13,237 nucleotides of DNA, from assembly GCA_945871045.1 (NCBI GenBank), contig CAMBUC010000032.1:1-13237 (forward strand). Direction: 5' to 3'. Source of the stretch: an uncultured bacterium. GTDB taxonomy: Bacteria > Bacillota > Clostridia > Lachnospirales > Lachnospiraceae. Made by a program: the position numbers and the translations under genes. Positions 5,760 through 13,237 of the stretch are shown piece by piece. The notes under the pieces are model-generated. The model made no database searches, had not been told where the DNA came from, and saw nothing but the letters and a program-made list of their open reading frames with translations. Each line of letters starts with the position of its first letter. Position 1 is the stretch's first letter.

Positions 5760-8099
5760 ATGACAGAAATCATCGTACAACTTCCGGCAGTCGCATTGCG
5801 TGGCATGGTGATTCTGCCGGGCATGATGATGCATTTTGACATTAGCAGACCCCGCTCGATCCATGCAGTTGAGCAGGCGATGATGGAAAATGAAAAAATA
5901 TTCCTCGTCGCACAGCGCAATCCGGACGTAGATGAGCCGGGACAGGAGGATTTATATAGTATCGGAACGATTGCCTACATCAAGCAGGTCATCAAAATGC
6001 AGGGCGGAGTTATCCGCGTACTGGTGGAAGGTGAAGAGCGGGCGGAACTGGGAGAGATACTGGAAGAAGAAACATTCCTGAAGGTACAGGCGATCCGTTT
6101 TGAAGCAGAAGAATTGGACGAACTGGGAGAAAACGTCAAGCAGGGAATGCTTAGGGGCGTTCAGGAAACATTTACCCGTTATGCAGCGGTACATGGAAAA
6201 GTCGGCAAGGATTTTGTGCGTCAGATCAATGAACGCACAGATCTGGATGGGACATTGGATGCCATCGCAAACAGCCTGGCAGTGGATGTTCGCGGAAAAC
6301 AGCACTTGTTGGAAGCAGTTACACTGACGGAGCGTTACGAAGTGCTGGTTGCCATGCTTTTACAGGAGATGGAGATCATTGCCATCAAAAATGAATTTCA
6401 GGAAAAAGTAAAGGCAGCCGTCGATAAGAACCAGAAAGAATACCTGCTGCGTGAACAAATGAAGGTGATCCGTCAGGAACTGGGAGAAGATAACACGGAG
6501 AGCGATGTGGATCGTTTCCGGGAAGAACTGAAAAAACTGAAAGCCGATGAAAAAGTAAAAGAAAAGATCGGCAAAGAGATCGATCGTTTTAAAAACATCC
6601 CTTCCAATTCGTCGGAAAGTGCAGTTGTGCGCGGCTATATCGAAACGTTGCTGGAACTTCCTTGGAAAAAGGCATCAAAGGACAATAAGGATCTGAACCA
6701 TGCCAAACAGGTGCTGGAAGAACAGCATTTTGGACTGGAAAAGGTAAAGGAGCGCATGTTGGAATTTCTGGCAGTGCGCAACCTGACGAATAAAGGAGAA
6801 AGCCCCATTATCTGTCTGGTGGGTCCTCCCGGAACCGGAAAGACAAGCATCGCCCGTTCGGTGGCGGAGGCATTAAATAAAAAATACGTGCGGATCTGTC
6901 TGGGCGGCGTGCGCGATGAGGCAGAGATCCGCGGACACAGACGTACTTATGTGGGCGCGATGCCGGGACGTCTGGTGACTGCGCTGCGTACGGCAGGGGT
7001 CAGCAATCCGCTGATCCTGTTAGACGAGATTGACAAGGTCAGCAGTGAGAACCATAAGGGTGATACCTTTTCTGCTTTGCTTGAAGTGTTGGACGGTGAG
7101 CAGAACTGTAGATTCCGCGATCATTATGTAGAGATCCCGGTGGATCTTTCAGAGGTACTTTTCATCTGTACGGCAAATTCCACAGAGACGATCCCCAGGC
7201 CTCTTCTTGACCGTATGGAACTGATCGAGGTAAGCAGTTACACAGCAAACGAAAAGTATCATATTGCCATGGATCATCTCCTTCCCAAGCAGATGAAAAA
7301 GAATGGACTGAAAGAAGACCAACTGACCATCAGCAGGTCCTCCATGGAACAGATCATTTCCGGTTATACAAGAGAAGCAGGCGTTCGTAATCTGGAGCGC
7401 AAGTTAGGTGAGATCTGCAGAAAATCTGCAAGACAGATCTATGAAGGCAAAAAAGAACAGATAAAGATCACCTCCGGCAATCTGCAGCAGTATCTTGGAA
7501 AAGAAAAATACAGCGAAGAGAAGGCCGGAAAGACCAATGAAATAGGAATCGTCCGGGGGCTTGCATGGACCAGTGTAGGCGGTGTTACTTTGGAGGTTGA
7601 GGTCAATCTCATGCCCGGAAAAGGTGAGATGAAACTGACCGGTCAGATGGGTGACGTGATGAAGGAGTCTGCCCAGACAGCCCTTAGTTTTGTGCGCTCT
7701 GTCAGTGAATCCTACGGCGTGGATAAAGAGTTTTTCAAAACCCATGACATTCACATTCATATTCCCGAGGGGGCAGTTCCAAAAGATGGTCCTTCCGCAG
7801 GTATCACCATGGCATCTGCGATGCTATCCGCGGTGACCAATACACCGGCCCGTGCGGATGTGGCAATGACAGGCGAGATCACACTGCGTGGACGGGTACT
7901 TCCCATCGGAGGATTAAAGGAAAAACTACTGGCAGCTAAAAATGCCGGTGTAAAGACGGTCTGTATTCCCGGAAAAAATGTAAAGGATCTGGAGGAGATC
8001 GCAGCAGAGATCACGAAGGGCCTTTCCATTGTCCCGGTGGAGCAGATGCAGGAAGTGCTGGAAGTTGTATTGGTAAAGGAGGCAAAGGATGGTAATTAA
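5760..8099 (+). CDS. lon: Endopeptidase La (ATP-dependent protease LonA)
   Basis: Lon is a cytosolic homohexameric AAA+ protease that degrades misfolded and short-lived regulatory proteins. The 779-residue product has the normal LonA layout. The N-terminal LON substrate-binding domain (about 1-200, starting LPAVALRGMVILPGM) is followed by a coiled, charged linker. The AAA+ module has Walker A GPPGTGKT (355-362) and Walker B LILLDEIDK. The protease domain has catalytic Ser679 in PKDGPSAG and Lys722 in GGLKEKL. The dyad numbers match those known for E. coli Lon. AGAGG (5748-5752) lies 7 bp before the ATG. The gene follows the structured clpX-lon interval, and a 10-bp palindrome, TGGCGTGCCA, lies at 5721-5730. 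No clear promoter or HrcA/CtsR site was found. It overlaps ysxC by 11 bp, so the two are co-transcribed. Confidence 0.98.
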   Translation: MTEIIVQLPAVALRGMVILPGMMMHFDISRPRSIHAVEQAMMENEKIFLVAQRNPDVDEPGQEDLYSIGTIAYIKQVIKMQGGVIRVLVEGEERAELGEILEEETFLKVQAIRFEAEELDELGENVKQGMLRGVQETFTRYAAVHGKVGKDFVRQINERTDLDGTLDAIANSLAVDVRGKQHLLEAVTLTERYEVLVAMLLQEMEIIAIKNEFQEKVKAAVDKNQKEYLLREQMKVIRQELGEDNTESDVDRFREELKKLKADEKVKEKIGKEIDRFKNIPSNSSESAVVRGYIETLLELPWKKASKDNKDLNHAKQVLEEQHFGLEKVKERMLEFLAVRNLTNKGESPIICLVGPPGTGKTSIARSVAEALNKKYVRICLGGVRDEAEIRGHRRTYVGAMPGRLVTALRTAGVSNPLILLDEIDKVSSENHKGDTFSALLEVLDGEQNCRFRDHYVEIPVDLSEVLFICTANSTETIPRPLLDRMELIEVSSYTANEKYHIAMDHLLPKQMKKNGLKEDQLTISRSSMEQIISGYTREAGVRNLERKLGEICRKSARQIYEGKKEQIKITSGNLQQYLGKEKYSEEKAGKTNEIGIVRGLAWTSVGGVTLEVEVNLMPGKGEMKLTGQMGDVMKESAQTALSFVRSVSESYGVDKEFFKTHDIHIHIPEGAVPKDGPSAGITMASAMLSAVTNTPARADVAMTGEITLRGRVLPIGGLKEKLLAAKNAGVKTVCIPGKNVKDLEEIAAEITKGLSIVPVEQMQEVLEVVLVKEAKDGN

Positions 8100-8682
8100 A
8101 GAAGTAAGTCTGGAAACTGTCTGCGGAATTACAAGCACGATCCCGGATAATCAGTTGCCGGAGATCGCATTTGCCGGAAAGTCAAATGTGGGGAAATCCT
8201 CTCTGATCAATGCACTGATGAACCGCAAATCTTTGGCGCGGACCTCTTCACAGCCGGGAAAGACCCAGACCATCAACTTTTATAATATCAATTCCGCCAT
8301 GTATCTGGTGGATCTTCCGGGCTATGGATACGCGAAAGTGGCGGAATCCGAAAAACTAAAATGGGGCAAGATGATCGAAAACTATCTTCATAAAAGTAAG
8401 CAGCTCAAAGCCGTATTCCTTTTGGTTGATATCCGTCATACGCCGGGAAAGAATGATAAGACGATGTATGACTGGATCGTCTATCAGGGGTATCAGCCGA
8501 TCATCATTGCGACGAAATTGGACAAATTGAAACGTTCACAGGTTCAGAAAGCCATCAAAGAGGTGCGCGCCGGACTTGGATTAAAGACAGAAGATATTGT
8601 GATACCTTTCTCGGCCCAGACGAAACAGGGCAGAGAAGAGATCTGGGCGCTTATGGATGAATTGACTGGAGTAAATGCATGA
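8089..8682 (+). CDS. ysxC: Ribosome biogenesis GTPase YsxC/YihA/EngB
   Basis: YsxC is an essential GTPase in Bacillus and many bacteria, needed for late assembly of the 50S ribosomal subunit. The 197-residue product has the TRAFAC GTPase motifs: G1 GKSNVGKSS (30-38), the G2 region with Thr59-Thr61 in PGKTQT, G3 DLPGYG (75-80), G4 TKLDKL (about 142-147), and a G5 Ser-Ala near PFSAQT. Length and order are typical. The ATG overlaps the end of lon by 11 bp, with AAAGGAGG inside lon just upstream, so translation is coupled. The lon-ysxC order is the same in Bacillus. The stop overlaps the next start as ATGA, continuing the operon. Confidence 0.97.
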   Translation: MVIKEVSLETVCGITSTIPDNQLPEIAFAGKSNVGKSSLINALMNRKSLARTSSQPGKTQTINFYNINSAMYLVDLPGYGYAKVAESEKLKWGKMIENYLHKSKQLKAVFLLVDIRHTPGKNDKTMYDWIVYQGYQPIIIATKLDKLKRSQVQKAIKEVRAGLGLKTEDIVIPFSAQTKQGREEIWALMDELTGVNA

Positions 8683-9761
8683 GAAAAGCAGCGAAAATAG
8701 CCGGTCTGACGATCGCAGCAGTGATCGGTGCGGTACTGGTTGGATATTTGATCATCATATTGATCCTGACGGTTACGGAATACAAGCCGGAGGCTACGGA
8801 GCCGGTGGAAACCTTTGGTCAGGCAGAACAGACACTGCATATCGGCGATACCGTGGATGTGGTGGCGTGGAATATCGGTTTTTGCGGGTTGGGAGACAAT
8901 GCCGATTTCTTTATGGATGGAGGAAAAAAGGTAAAACCTTCTACCAAGGAGCGGGTGGAAGAAAATCTTTCGGCGATCATAGACTTTTTGGCAAAAGAAG
9001 AAGCAGATCTATTGCTTTTGCAGGAAGTAGATGAGGATACCACCCATTCCTACTATATTGATGAGCGGTCTGCCATCGCTTCGGGCATGGAGCAGGCAGG
9101 TCTTTCCTATGAAAATTATCTGGCATATAATTTTAAAACATTGTTTGTGCCCTATCCCTTCCCGCCGGTCGGGAAGGAGCAGTCGGGAATCGCCACTTAT
9201 AGTGCGTATCCGTCCTTGGGAGCAGAGCGGGTTTCTTTGCCGTGTCCTTTTTCCTATCCGGTGCGGCTGGCGAACCTGAAACGCTGTCTTTTGGTGAGCC
9301 GGATACCGGTGGAAGAATCCGGGAAAGAACTGGTTGTGATCAATCTGCATCTGGAAGCCTATGATGATGGTGAGGGGAAAGAAGCCCAGACGAAAATGCT
9401 TGCGCAGTTGATCGAAGAGGAAATCAACAAGGGAAATTACGTGGTTGCCGGAGGCGATTTTAACCAGTCCTTTGATACCACCGATTTATCCTCATATCCG
9501 CATCAAAGGGAGGACCTTTGGGAACCCGGCATTATGAAGACCGAGGACTTTATTGATGTGCAGTGTCTGATGGATGTCAGTGTGCCCAGCTGCCGTTCTT
9601 TGGATCGTTCCTATGACCCTGCGGATCCGGCATTTCAATATTACATGCTGGATGGATTTTTAGTTTCATCGAATATCAAGGTAGAACAAATGGAAACTGT
9701 GGATCTTGGCTTCAAGCATGCAGACCACAATCCCCTCAGGTTAAAGATCACGCTGGAGTGA
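8679..9761 (+). CDS. Membrane-anchored endonuclease/exonuclease/phosphatase family protein
   Basis: The 360-residue protein begins with one hydrophobic segment (about residues 6-32) behind a basic start, without a clear cleavage site, so it is probably anchored with the catalytic domain outside the membrane. The rest has the EEP fold motifs: AWNIG with Asn65, QEVDE with Glu116, NLHLE with His224, GGDFNQ with Asp260 and Asn262, and ADHNP with Asp349 and His350. In the family these bind Mg2+ and hydrolyse phosphodiester or phosphomonoester bonds. Substrates range from DNA to phospholipids and inositol phosphates and cannot be told here. A membrane-anchored form argues against intracellular DNA repair. 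It overlaps ysxC by 4 bp (ATGA) with GGAG just upstream, so it belongs to the lon operon. This is an unusual partner for those genes. Confidence 0.88.
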   Translation: MRKAAKIAGLTIAAVIGAVLVGYLIIILILTVTEYKPEATEPVETFGQAEQTLHIGDTVDVVAWNIGFCGLGDNADFFMDGGKKVKPSTKERVEENLSAIIDFLAKEEADLLLLQEVDEDTTHSYYIDERSAIASGMEQAGLSYENYLAYNFKTLFVPYPFPPVGKEQSGIATYSAYPSLGAERVSLPCPFSYPVRLANLKRCLLVSRIPVEESGKELVVINLHLEAYDDGEGKEAQTKMLAQLIEEEINKGNYVVAGGDFNQSFDTTDLSSYPHQREDLWEPGIMKTEDFIDVQCLMDVSVPSCRSLDRSYDPADPAFQYYMLDGFLVSSNIKVEQMETVDLGFKHADHNPLRLKITLE

Positions 9762-9788
9762 TCAATATACAAAAAGGAAAAGGAAACA

Positions 9789-10523
9789 ATGATTGTCAGT
9801 ATATGTGATGATAATGAGATCGGACGAGAAATATTAAAAGAACTGCTTTGGGAGTACCAAAGGCATCGTGACATAGAGACGCTTGAGATCATGGAATATG
9901 ATTCGCCCCTTGCACTGATCAAAGATCTGGACCGGGTGGAGTCAGACGTGTATCTGTTAGATATCATGTTTCCTGATGGAAATGGGATTGAACTGGCAAA
10001 AGAGATCCGGCTCCGCTATCACCATAATCCGATCATTTTTATTACTTCTTCCAAAGAAGATACGATGAAGGCCTTTACTGTGTATGCGCTTCGCTATTTC
10101 GTGAAGCCCATCAGCCAGAGTACCTTTTTTGAGACGATGGATTATGTCTGCACAATGCTTTATGAGAGCGGGGCGCCGAAGTATTTTCTCATAAACACAA
10201 CGGAAGGCAGGCAGAGACTTCGCTTTTCTTCCATCATGTATGTGGAGCGTAAAAACCAGAGTGTTCTTCTGACAACCAACAGCGGAAAGATTTATGAGAG
10301 CGTGACCATTCGGGAGTCTTTTTCCAACAAACTGGGTCCTCTTCTGGAGGATGGGCGTTTTGTCCAGACCCATGTGTCCTTTGTGGTCAATCTGGATTCT
10401 CTGGATTTATATGGCAAGAACTATTTGACGATGCAGGATGGTCGCCGGATTCCTGTCAGCCGAAACTTTTATATTGATGCAAAAGAGAAAATATGTGCGT
10501 ATTTTGGACAAAATTTTGCATAA
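9789..10523 (+). CDS. LytTR family response regulator transcription factor
   Basis: This 244-residue two-component regulator has an N-terminal receiver domain (about 1-120). Its acidic pocket is Asp7-Asp8, the predicted phosphorylated residue is Asp58 in YLLDIMFPDGNG, and Thr86 and Lys106 (VKP) are the switch residues. A C-terminal LytTR DNA-binding domain (about 133-240) includes YVERKNQS and the FVQTHVSFVVNLDSL segment typical of AgrA/LytR-type regulators, which often control extracellular products, bacteriocins or quorum sensing. No histidine kinase gene lies in this window, so it is an orphan locally. An A/G-rich ribosome-binding site (AAAAGGAAA) precedes the ATG. It begins 27 bp after the preceding stop with no terminator, so it is probably expressed with that operon. 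Target genes are unknown. Confidence 0.94.
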   Translation: MIVSICDDNEIGREILKELLWEYQRHRDIETLEIMEYDSPLALIKDLDRVESDVYLLDIMFPDGNGIELAKEIRLRYHHNPIIFITSSKEDTMKAFTVYALRYFVKPISQSTFFETMDYVCTMLYESGAPKYFLINTTEGRQRLRFSSIMYVERKNQSVLLTTNSGKIYESVTIRESFSNKLGPLLEDGRFVQTHVSFVVNLDSLDLYGKNYLTMQDGRRIPVSRNFYIDAKEKICAYFGQNFA

Positions 10524-10603
10524 ATTGACTAGTTTTTTGCAAATTTCTGAAAAAACTTTTGTTTAAAATACGGTTATGTTAACCTACGACTTGCAAGGAG
10601 TTA

Positions 10604-10690
10604 ATGTTTAAAATTCAATCAGATCCAATACCTGCGGAGATTATTAAAAACGAAAAAGGAGTAGGTAAGTATGAATGTGACAGTATTTGA
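10604..10690 (+). CDS. Possible 28-residue leader peptide overlapping the Spo0A-C gene
   Basis: ATG 10604 opens a 28-codon frame ending at TGA 10688-10690. It reads MFKIQSDPIPAEIIKNEKGV and then eight more residues. AAGGAG (10595-10600) lies only 3 bp before the ATG, which is close for a good site. The frame runs through the ribosome-binding site of the following gene and overlaps its first 20 bp in another frame, the arrangement expected of translational coupling. The peptide has no recognisable domain. It may be a chance ORF. Confidence 0.3.
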   Translation: MFKIQSDPIPAEIIKNEKGVGKYECDSI

Positions 10691-11189
10691 AACGGGAGAA
10701 GAGGAGCGATTTATTGAATATTTACATGGTTCGTTGGGAGGAGCATCCGTTGTGATCTACTATGCTGGCCGTGACGGAAAATGCCATAGCGATCATGTTT
10801 CAATCATCGATCCGATTCAGTTATTGCCAAAAGAGAACAGACAGAACGAAGACACGCGGGAGAAGATTGAGCATACGCTTATTAAAATGGGATTCAGGCA
10901 GGGGCAGAGCGGCTTCTATAATATTGTTGAGGCGATGCTTCTGATCGCGCAGACGAAGTACGGACAACCGATCCTCGTCACTCGTGATATCTATCCGAAG
11001 GTCGCAAAACAAAGAGGGATCACCTGCTGCAGCGTGGAGCGGACGATCCGAAATGCCATTGAATCGGTATGGAAACGCAGCAACTTAAGGACCTTGCGCG
11101 AGATGTATCCGTATCCTTGTGATAATTTAAATGGAAGACCCACCAATGCGGAATTTCTGATCAATATGGCGGGCGAATTCAGGAAATAA
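10671..11189 (+). CDS. Spo0A C-terminal-domain protein without receiver domain
   Basis: Residues about 64-172 of this 172-residue protein resemble the DNA-binding (sigma-A-activating) domain of Spo0A. They include the recognition-helix region SVERTIRNAIESVWKRSN (121-138) and the ending GRPTNAEFL (155-163), close to the Spo0A PTNSEF motif. In place of the phospho-receiver, the first 60 or so residues are a short unrelated segment with no aspartate pocket. It therefore cannot be controlled by phosphorelay like Spo0A. It may bind 0A-box-like DNA constitutively, respond to another signal, or compete with Spo0A. AAAGGAG ends 9 bp before the ATG. The 147-bp upstream gap is A/T-rich, with no confident promoter and no good 0A box. 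A strong terminator follows. It is clearly not spo0A itself. Confidence 0.85.
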   Translation: MNVTVFETGEEERFIEYLHGSLGGASVVIYYAGRDGKCHSDHVSIIDPIQLLPKENRQNEDTREKIEHTLIKMGFRQGQSGFYNIVEAMLLIAQTKYGQPILVTRDIYPKVAKQRGITCCSVERTIRNAIESVWKRSNLRTLREMYPYPCDNLNGRPTNAEFLINMAGEFRK

Positions 11190-11233
11190 AAAGGGACGCG
11201 GTAACGATTTCAAATCGTTACTGCATCCCTTTT
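11190..11233 (+). terminator. Long Rho-independent terminator after the Spo0A-C gene
   Basis: GGGACGCGGTAACGAT (11193-11208) pairs with ATCGTTACTGCATCCC (11214-11229) apart from one C/A mismatch and one G-T pair, around loop TTCAA. T4 follows, then C/T-rich sequence. An A run precedes the stem and matches the T-run. It closes the regulatory genes and isolates the pdu operon. Confidence 0.92.
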
Positions 11234-11242
11234 CCTTTTCCG

Positions 11243-11271
11243 TTGCTATTGTGCAAAATTTGGTGTATAAT
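11243..11271 (+). promoter_or_regulatory. Sigma-A-type promoter for the pdu operon
   Basis: TATAAT (11266-11271) is a perfect -10 match. TTGCTA (11243-11248) matches four of six -35 bases at exactly 17 bp spacing. The start would be near 11278, leaving a leader of about 34 nt before pduC, too short for a cobalamin riboswitch. No clear catabolite-repression (cre) site is seen nearby. Confidence 0.75.
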
Positions 11272-11311
11272 GTTGCATATATCAATTGTGGTATCCATAG
11301 GGAGCGAGAAA

Positions 11312-12976
11312 ATGAAGAGATCAAAACGAATTGAAACACTGGACAAGCGTCCGGTCAATCTGGATGGATATATCAATGAATGGCCGGAAATGGGATTTGT
11401 GGCAATGAAAAGCCCTTATGATCCCAGTCCATCCGTAAAAGTACAGGATGGAAAAATCGTCGAACTGGACGGAAAGAAACGGGAAGACTTTGATTTTATC
11501 GACCAGTTTATTGCCGATTATTCGATTAATATTGAACGAACAGAGAAATCTATGAGTGTACCATCGCTGGAAATCGCCCGGATGATCGTGGACATTCACG
11601 TTTCCAGAAAAGAGATCCTGGAACTGATTTCGGGTATTACACCTGCGAAGATGGCAGAGGTCATGAATTATCTGAATGTCGTAGAACTGATGATGGGCAT
11701 GCAGAAGATCCGTGCCAGAAAGACTCCGGGCAATCAGGCTCACATCACGAACCTGAAGGATGATCCAGTACAGATCGCCGCAGATGCAGCAGAGGGTGCG
11801 TTGCGAGGATTTGCCGAAGAAGAGACCACCATGGGTGTTGCCAGATATGCGCCCCTTAGTGCCATGGCACTGCTGATCGGTTCTCAGGTTGGTCGCCCGG
11901 GGGTGCTGACCCAGTGTTCTGCCGAGGAGGCTACCGAACTGGAACTGGGCATCCGTGGTCTGACTACATACGCAGAGACCTTATCCGTTTACGGTACAGA
12001 GAAAGTATTTATTGACGGAGATGATACCCCCTATTCCAAAGCATTTTTGAATTCTGCCTACGCTTCCAGAGGCTTGAAGGTGCGCTTTACCTCAGGCGCC
12101 GGATCGGAAGTTCTGATGGGCAGCAGTGAGAAAAAGTCCATGCTCTATCTGGAGTGCCGTTGCCTGTATGTGACAAAGGGTGCCGGCAGTCAGGGTATCC
12201 AGAACGGTTCCGTTAGTTGTATCGGTGTGGCTGGTGCCGTACCGGCCGGTATCCGCGAAGTTATGAGTGAAAATCTTGTGGCAGCCCTTCTTGGTCTGGA
12301 GTGTGCATCTTCCAATGACCAGAGTTTTTCAAATTCCGATATGCGAAGAACCGCAAGAACGATGCTGCAGTTCTTCCCTGGAACGGATTTTATCTTCTCC
12401 GGTTATGCGGCAGAGCCCAATTACGATAATATGTTTGCCGGTTCCAACTTTGATGCGGAGGATTTTGACGATTACAATGTCATGCAGAGAGATATGCAGG
12501 TGGACGGCGGCCTTCGTCCGGTGACAGAGGAAGAAGTGATCCGGGTCAGAAGAAAAGCCGGAAAGGCAGTTCAGGCGGTATTCCGTCATTTGGGACTGTC
12601 CCCCATCTCTGACGAGCAGGTGGAGGCGGTTACCTACGCCCACGGCAGTAAAGACACACTGGAGCGCGATGTGACAGCGGATCTGATGGCGGCAGAGGAT
12701 GTGCTCAAACGTGGCATTACCGGTGTCGATGTAGTCAAAGCACTGGCAGAGTCCGGCTACGAAGATGTGGCGATGGACGTTTTGAATATGTTAAAACAGA
12801 GAGTGATCGGTGATTACATGCAGACCGCGGCGATTCTTGACCGTGAGTTTCATGTGCTCTCCGGTGTCAATACACCGAATGATTATATGGGTCCGGGAAC
12901 CGGATACCGCGTTGAGGGTGAGCGTTGGGAAGAGATCAAGAAGATCCCCCACATTATCAACCCTCAGGACATTTAG
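11312..12976 (+). CDS. pduC: Propanediol/glycerol dehydratase large (alpha) subunit
   Basis: PduC is the catalytic alpha subunit of coenzyme-B12-dependent diol dehydratase, converting 1,2-propanediol to propionaldehyde or glycerol to 3-hydroxypropionaldehyde. The 554-residue length is that of known PduC. Catalytic residues of the Klebsiella enzyme are found one position later throughout: Gln142, His144, Glu171, Glu222, Gln297, Asp336 and Ser363. They bind substrate, the essential cation and the migrating hydroxyl. ATG 11312 is chosen because GGGAGCGAG precedes it and the protein then starts MKRSKRIETLDKRPVN, as in the family. A TTG at 11243 is in frame but overlaps the promoter. Ser302 and Gln337 match the diol-dehydratase pattern, but activity on glycerol is also usual. 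pduD follows after 11 bp. No shell-protein gene precedes it. Confidence 0.97.
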   Translation: MKRSKRIETLDKRPVNLDGYINEWPEMGFVAMKSPYDPSPSVKVQDGKIVELDGKKREDFDFIDQFIADYSINIERTEKSMSVPSLEIARMIVDIHVSRKEILELISGITPAKMAEVMNYLNVVELMMGMQKIRARKTPGNQAHITNLKDDPVQIAADAAEGALRGFAEEETTMGVARYAPLSAMALLIGSQVGRPGVLTQCSAEEATELELGIRGLTTYAETLSVYGTEKVFIDGDDTPYSKAFLNSAYASRGLKVRFTSGAGSEVLMGSSEKKSMLYLECRCLYVTKGAGSQGIQNGSVSCIGVAGAVPAGIREVMSENLVAALLGLECASSNDQSFSNSDMRRTARTMLQFFPGTDFIFSGYAAEPNYDNMFAGSNFDAEDFDDYNVMQRDMQVDGGLRPVTEEEVIRVRRKAGKAVQAVFRHLGLSPISDEQVEAVTYAHGSKDTLERDVTADLMAAEDVLKRGITGVDVVKALAESGYEDVAMDVLNMLKQRVIGDYMQTAAILDREFHVLSGVNTPNDYMGPGTGYRVEGERWEEIKKIPHIINPQDI

Positions 12977-12987
12977 GAGGTAGAAGC

Positions 12988-13237
12988 ATGCAGGTAAGTA
13001 AAGAGTTAATTAAACAGATTACAAGTGCTGTTCTGGCTCAGATCGGGCAGCAGACGACGGCTGATGCTTCCATTCCTACGAACGAGGCTCCATCCATGGT
13101 GGGCCGGGATCGTATCAATGAAAAAAAATCCGACTATTCCGGTTACCCGAAGGCACAGAAAGGTACCGATCCGAAAGAAGTCGTGATCGGTGTCGGTGCA
13201 GCTTTCCAGCGGGAGATCAAAAAGACGATCTGCGGGA
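12988..13237 (+). CDS. pduD: Propanediol dehydratase medium (beta) subunit, N-terminal part (cut by window end)
   Basis: ATG 12988 follows GGAGG (12976-12980) by 7 bp, and the frame is open to the window edge, giving 83 complete codons. The N-terminus, MQVSKELIKQITSAVLAQIG, is an amphipathic helix of the kind that targets enzymes into bacterial microcompartments. A low-complexity polar linker follows (about residues 22-65). The core then begins at EVVIGVGAAFQREIKKTICG, resembling the start of the PduD/DhaB2 fold. PduD helps bind the B12 cofactor between alpha and beta subunits. Position directly after pduC supports the call. The gamma subunit (pduE) and shell genes would be expected beyond the window. 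Confidence 0.87.
   Translation, partial: MQVSKELIKQITSAVLAQIGQQTTADASIPTNEAPSMVGRDRINEKKSDYSGYPKAQKGTDPKEVVIGVGAAFQREIKKTICG

Noticed and set aside
5065..5920. Minus-strand ORFs of 108-121 codons across the clpX-lon gap (5065-5430, 5538-5864, 5573-5920)
   Set aside because: They run from repeat sequence into the ends of clpX or lon, are Arg/Pro/Ser-rich, have no domain, and are better explained by GC-rich palindromic repeats that lack stops.
10524..10670. Promoter for the Spo0A-C gene (TTGACT 10525-10530, TTGCAA 10537-10542, TAAAAT 10564-10569)
   Set aside because: No pair has acceptable spacing: TTGCAA to TAAAAT is 21 bp, and TTGACT has no -10 at 16-18 bp. No sigma-H or 0A-box match was convincing.
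11272..11311. Cobalamin riboswitch before pduC
   Set aside because: The leader is only about 34 nt, far shorter than the roughly 200-nt riboswitch, and lacks a B12-box-like motif.

Overview
The window looks like chromosome from a spore-forming anaerobic Clostridia, most likely a Lachnospiraceae gut commensal. The evidence is the housekeeping order tig-clpP-clpX-lon-ysxC, an alpha/beta-type small acid-soluble spore protein (SASP), a protein with a Spo0A-type DNA-binding domain, strong AGGAGG ribosome-binding sites, and the start of a B12-dependent diol dehydratase operon. I cannot name the genus from the sequence alone. All genes I accept are on the + strand.

Layout. Positions 1-1267 hold the end of a multi-pass membrane protein of unknown family and a CPBP/Abi-type membrane protease, 1 bp apart. 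A SASP gene (1386-1598) follows, closed by a strong terminator. The protein-quality-control block comes next: trigger factor (tig) with its own promoter and a leader hairpin resembling an attenuator, then clpP and clpX, ending in a strong terminator. A 608-bp non-coding gap (5152-5759) separates clpX from lon. It is packed with inverted and direct repeats and is the most unusual part of the window. lon, ysxC and a membrane-anchored endonuclease/exonuclease/phosphatase-fold protein then form a tightly overlapping operon, followed 27 bp later by an orphan LytTR response regulator. A possible 28-residue leader peptide and a receiver-less Spo0A-C protein follow, ending in a long terminator. The last part starts a propanediol/glycerol utilisation operon: a sigma-A-like promoter, complete pduC and the first 83 codons of pduD.

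How the genes work together. Trigger factor folds nascent chains, ClpXP and Lon degrade misfolded or regulatory proteins, and YsxC supports 50S ribosome assembly, so the middle is a proteostasis and ribosome cluster. The SASP and the Spo0A-C protein connect to sporulation. PduC and PduD would be two of the three subunits of coenzyme-B12-dependent diol dehydratase, which turns 1,2-propanediol into propionaldehyde (or glycerol into 3-hydroxypropionaldehyde). The N-terminal helix of PduD suggests loading into a bacterial microcompartment.

The main unexplained signals are: the structured clpX-lon interval, where six copies of CCGCCTG or its complement lie in about 540 bp; the mutually exclusive hairpins in the tig leader; the inverted repeat at the SASP promoter; and the leader ORF overlapping the Spo0A-C gene. 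No tRNA, rRNA, CRISPR array or transposase was seen.
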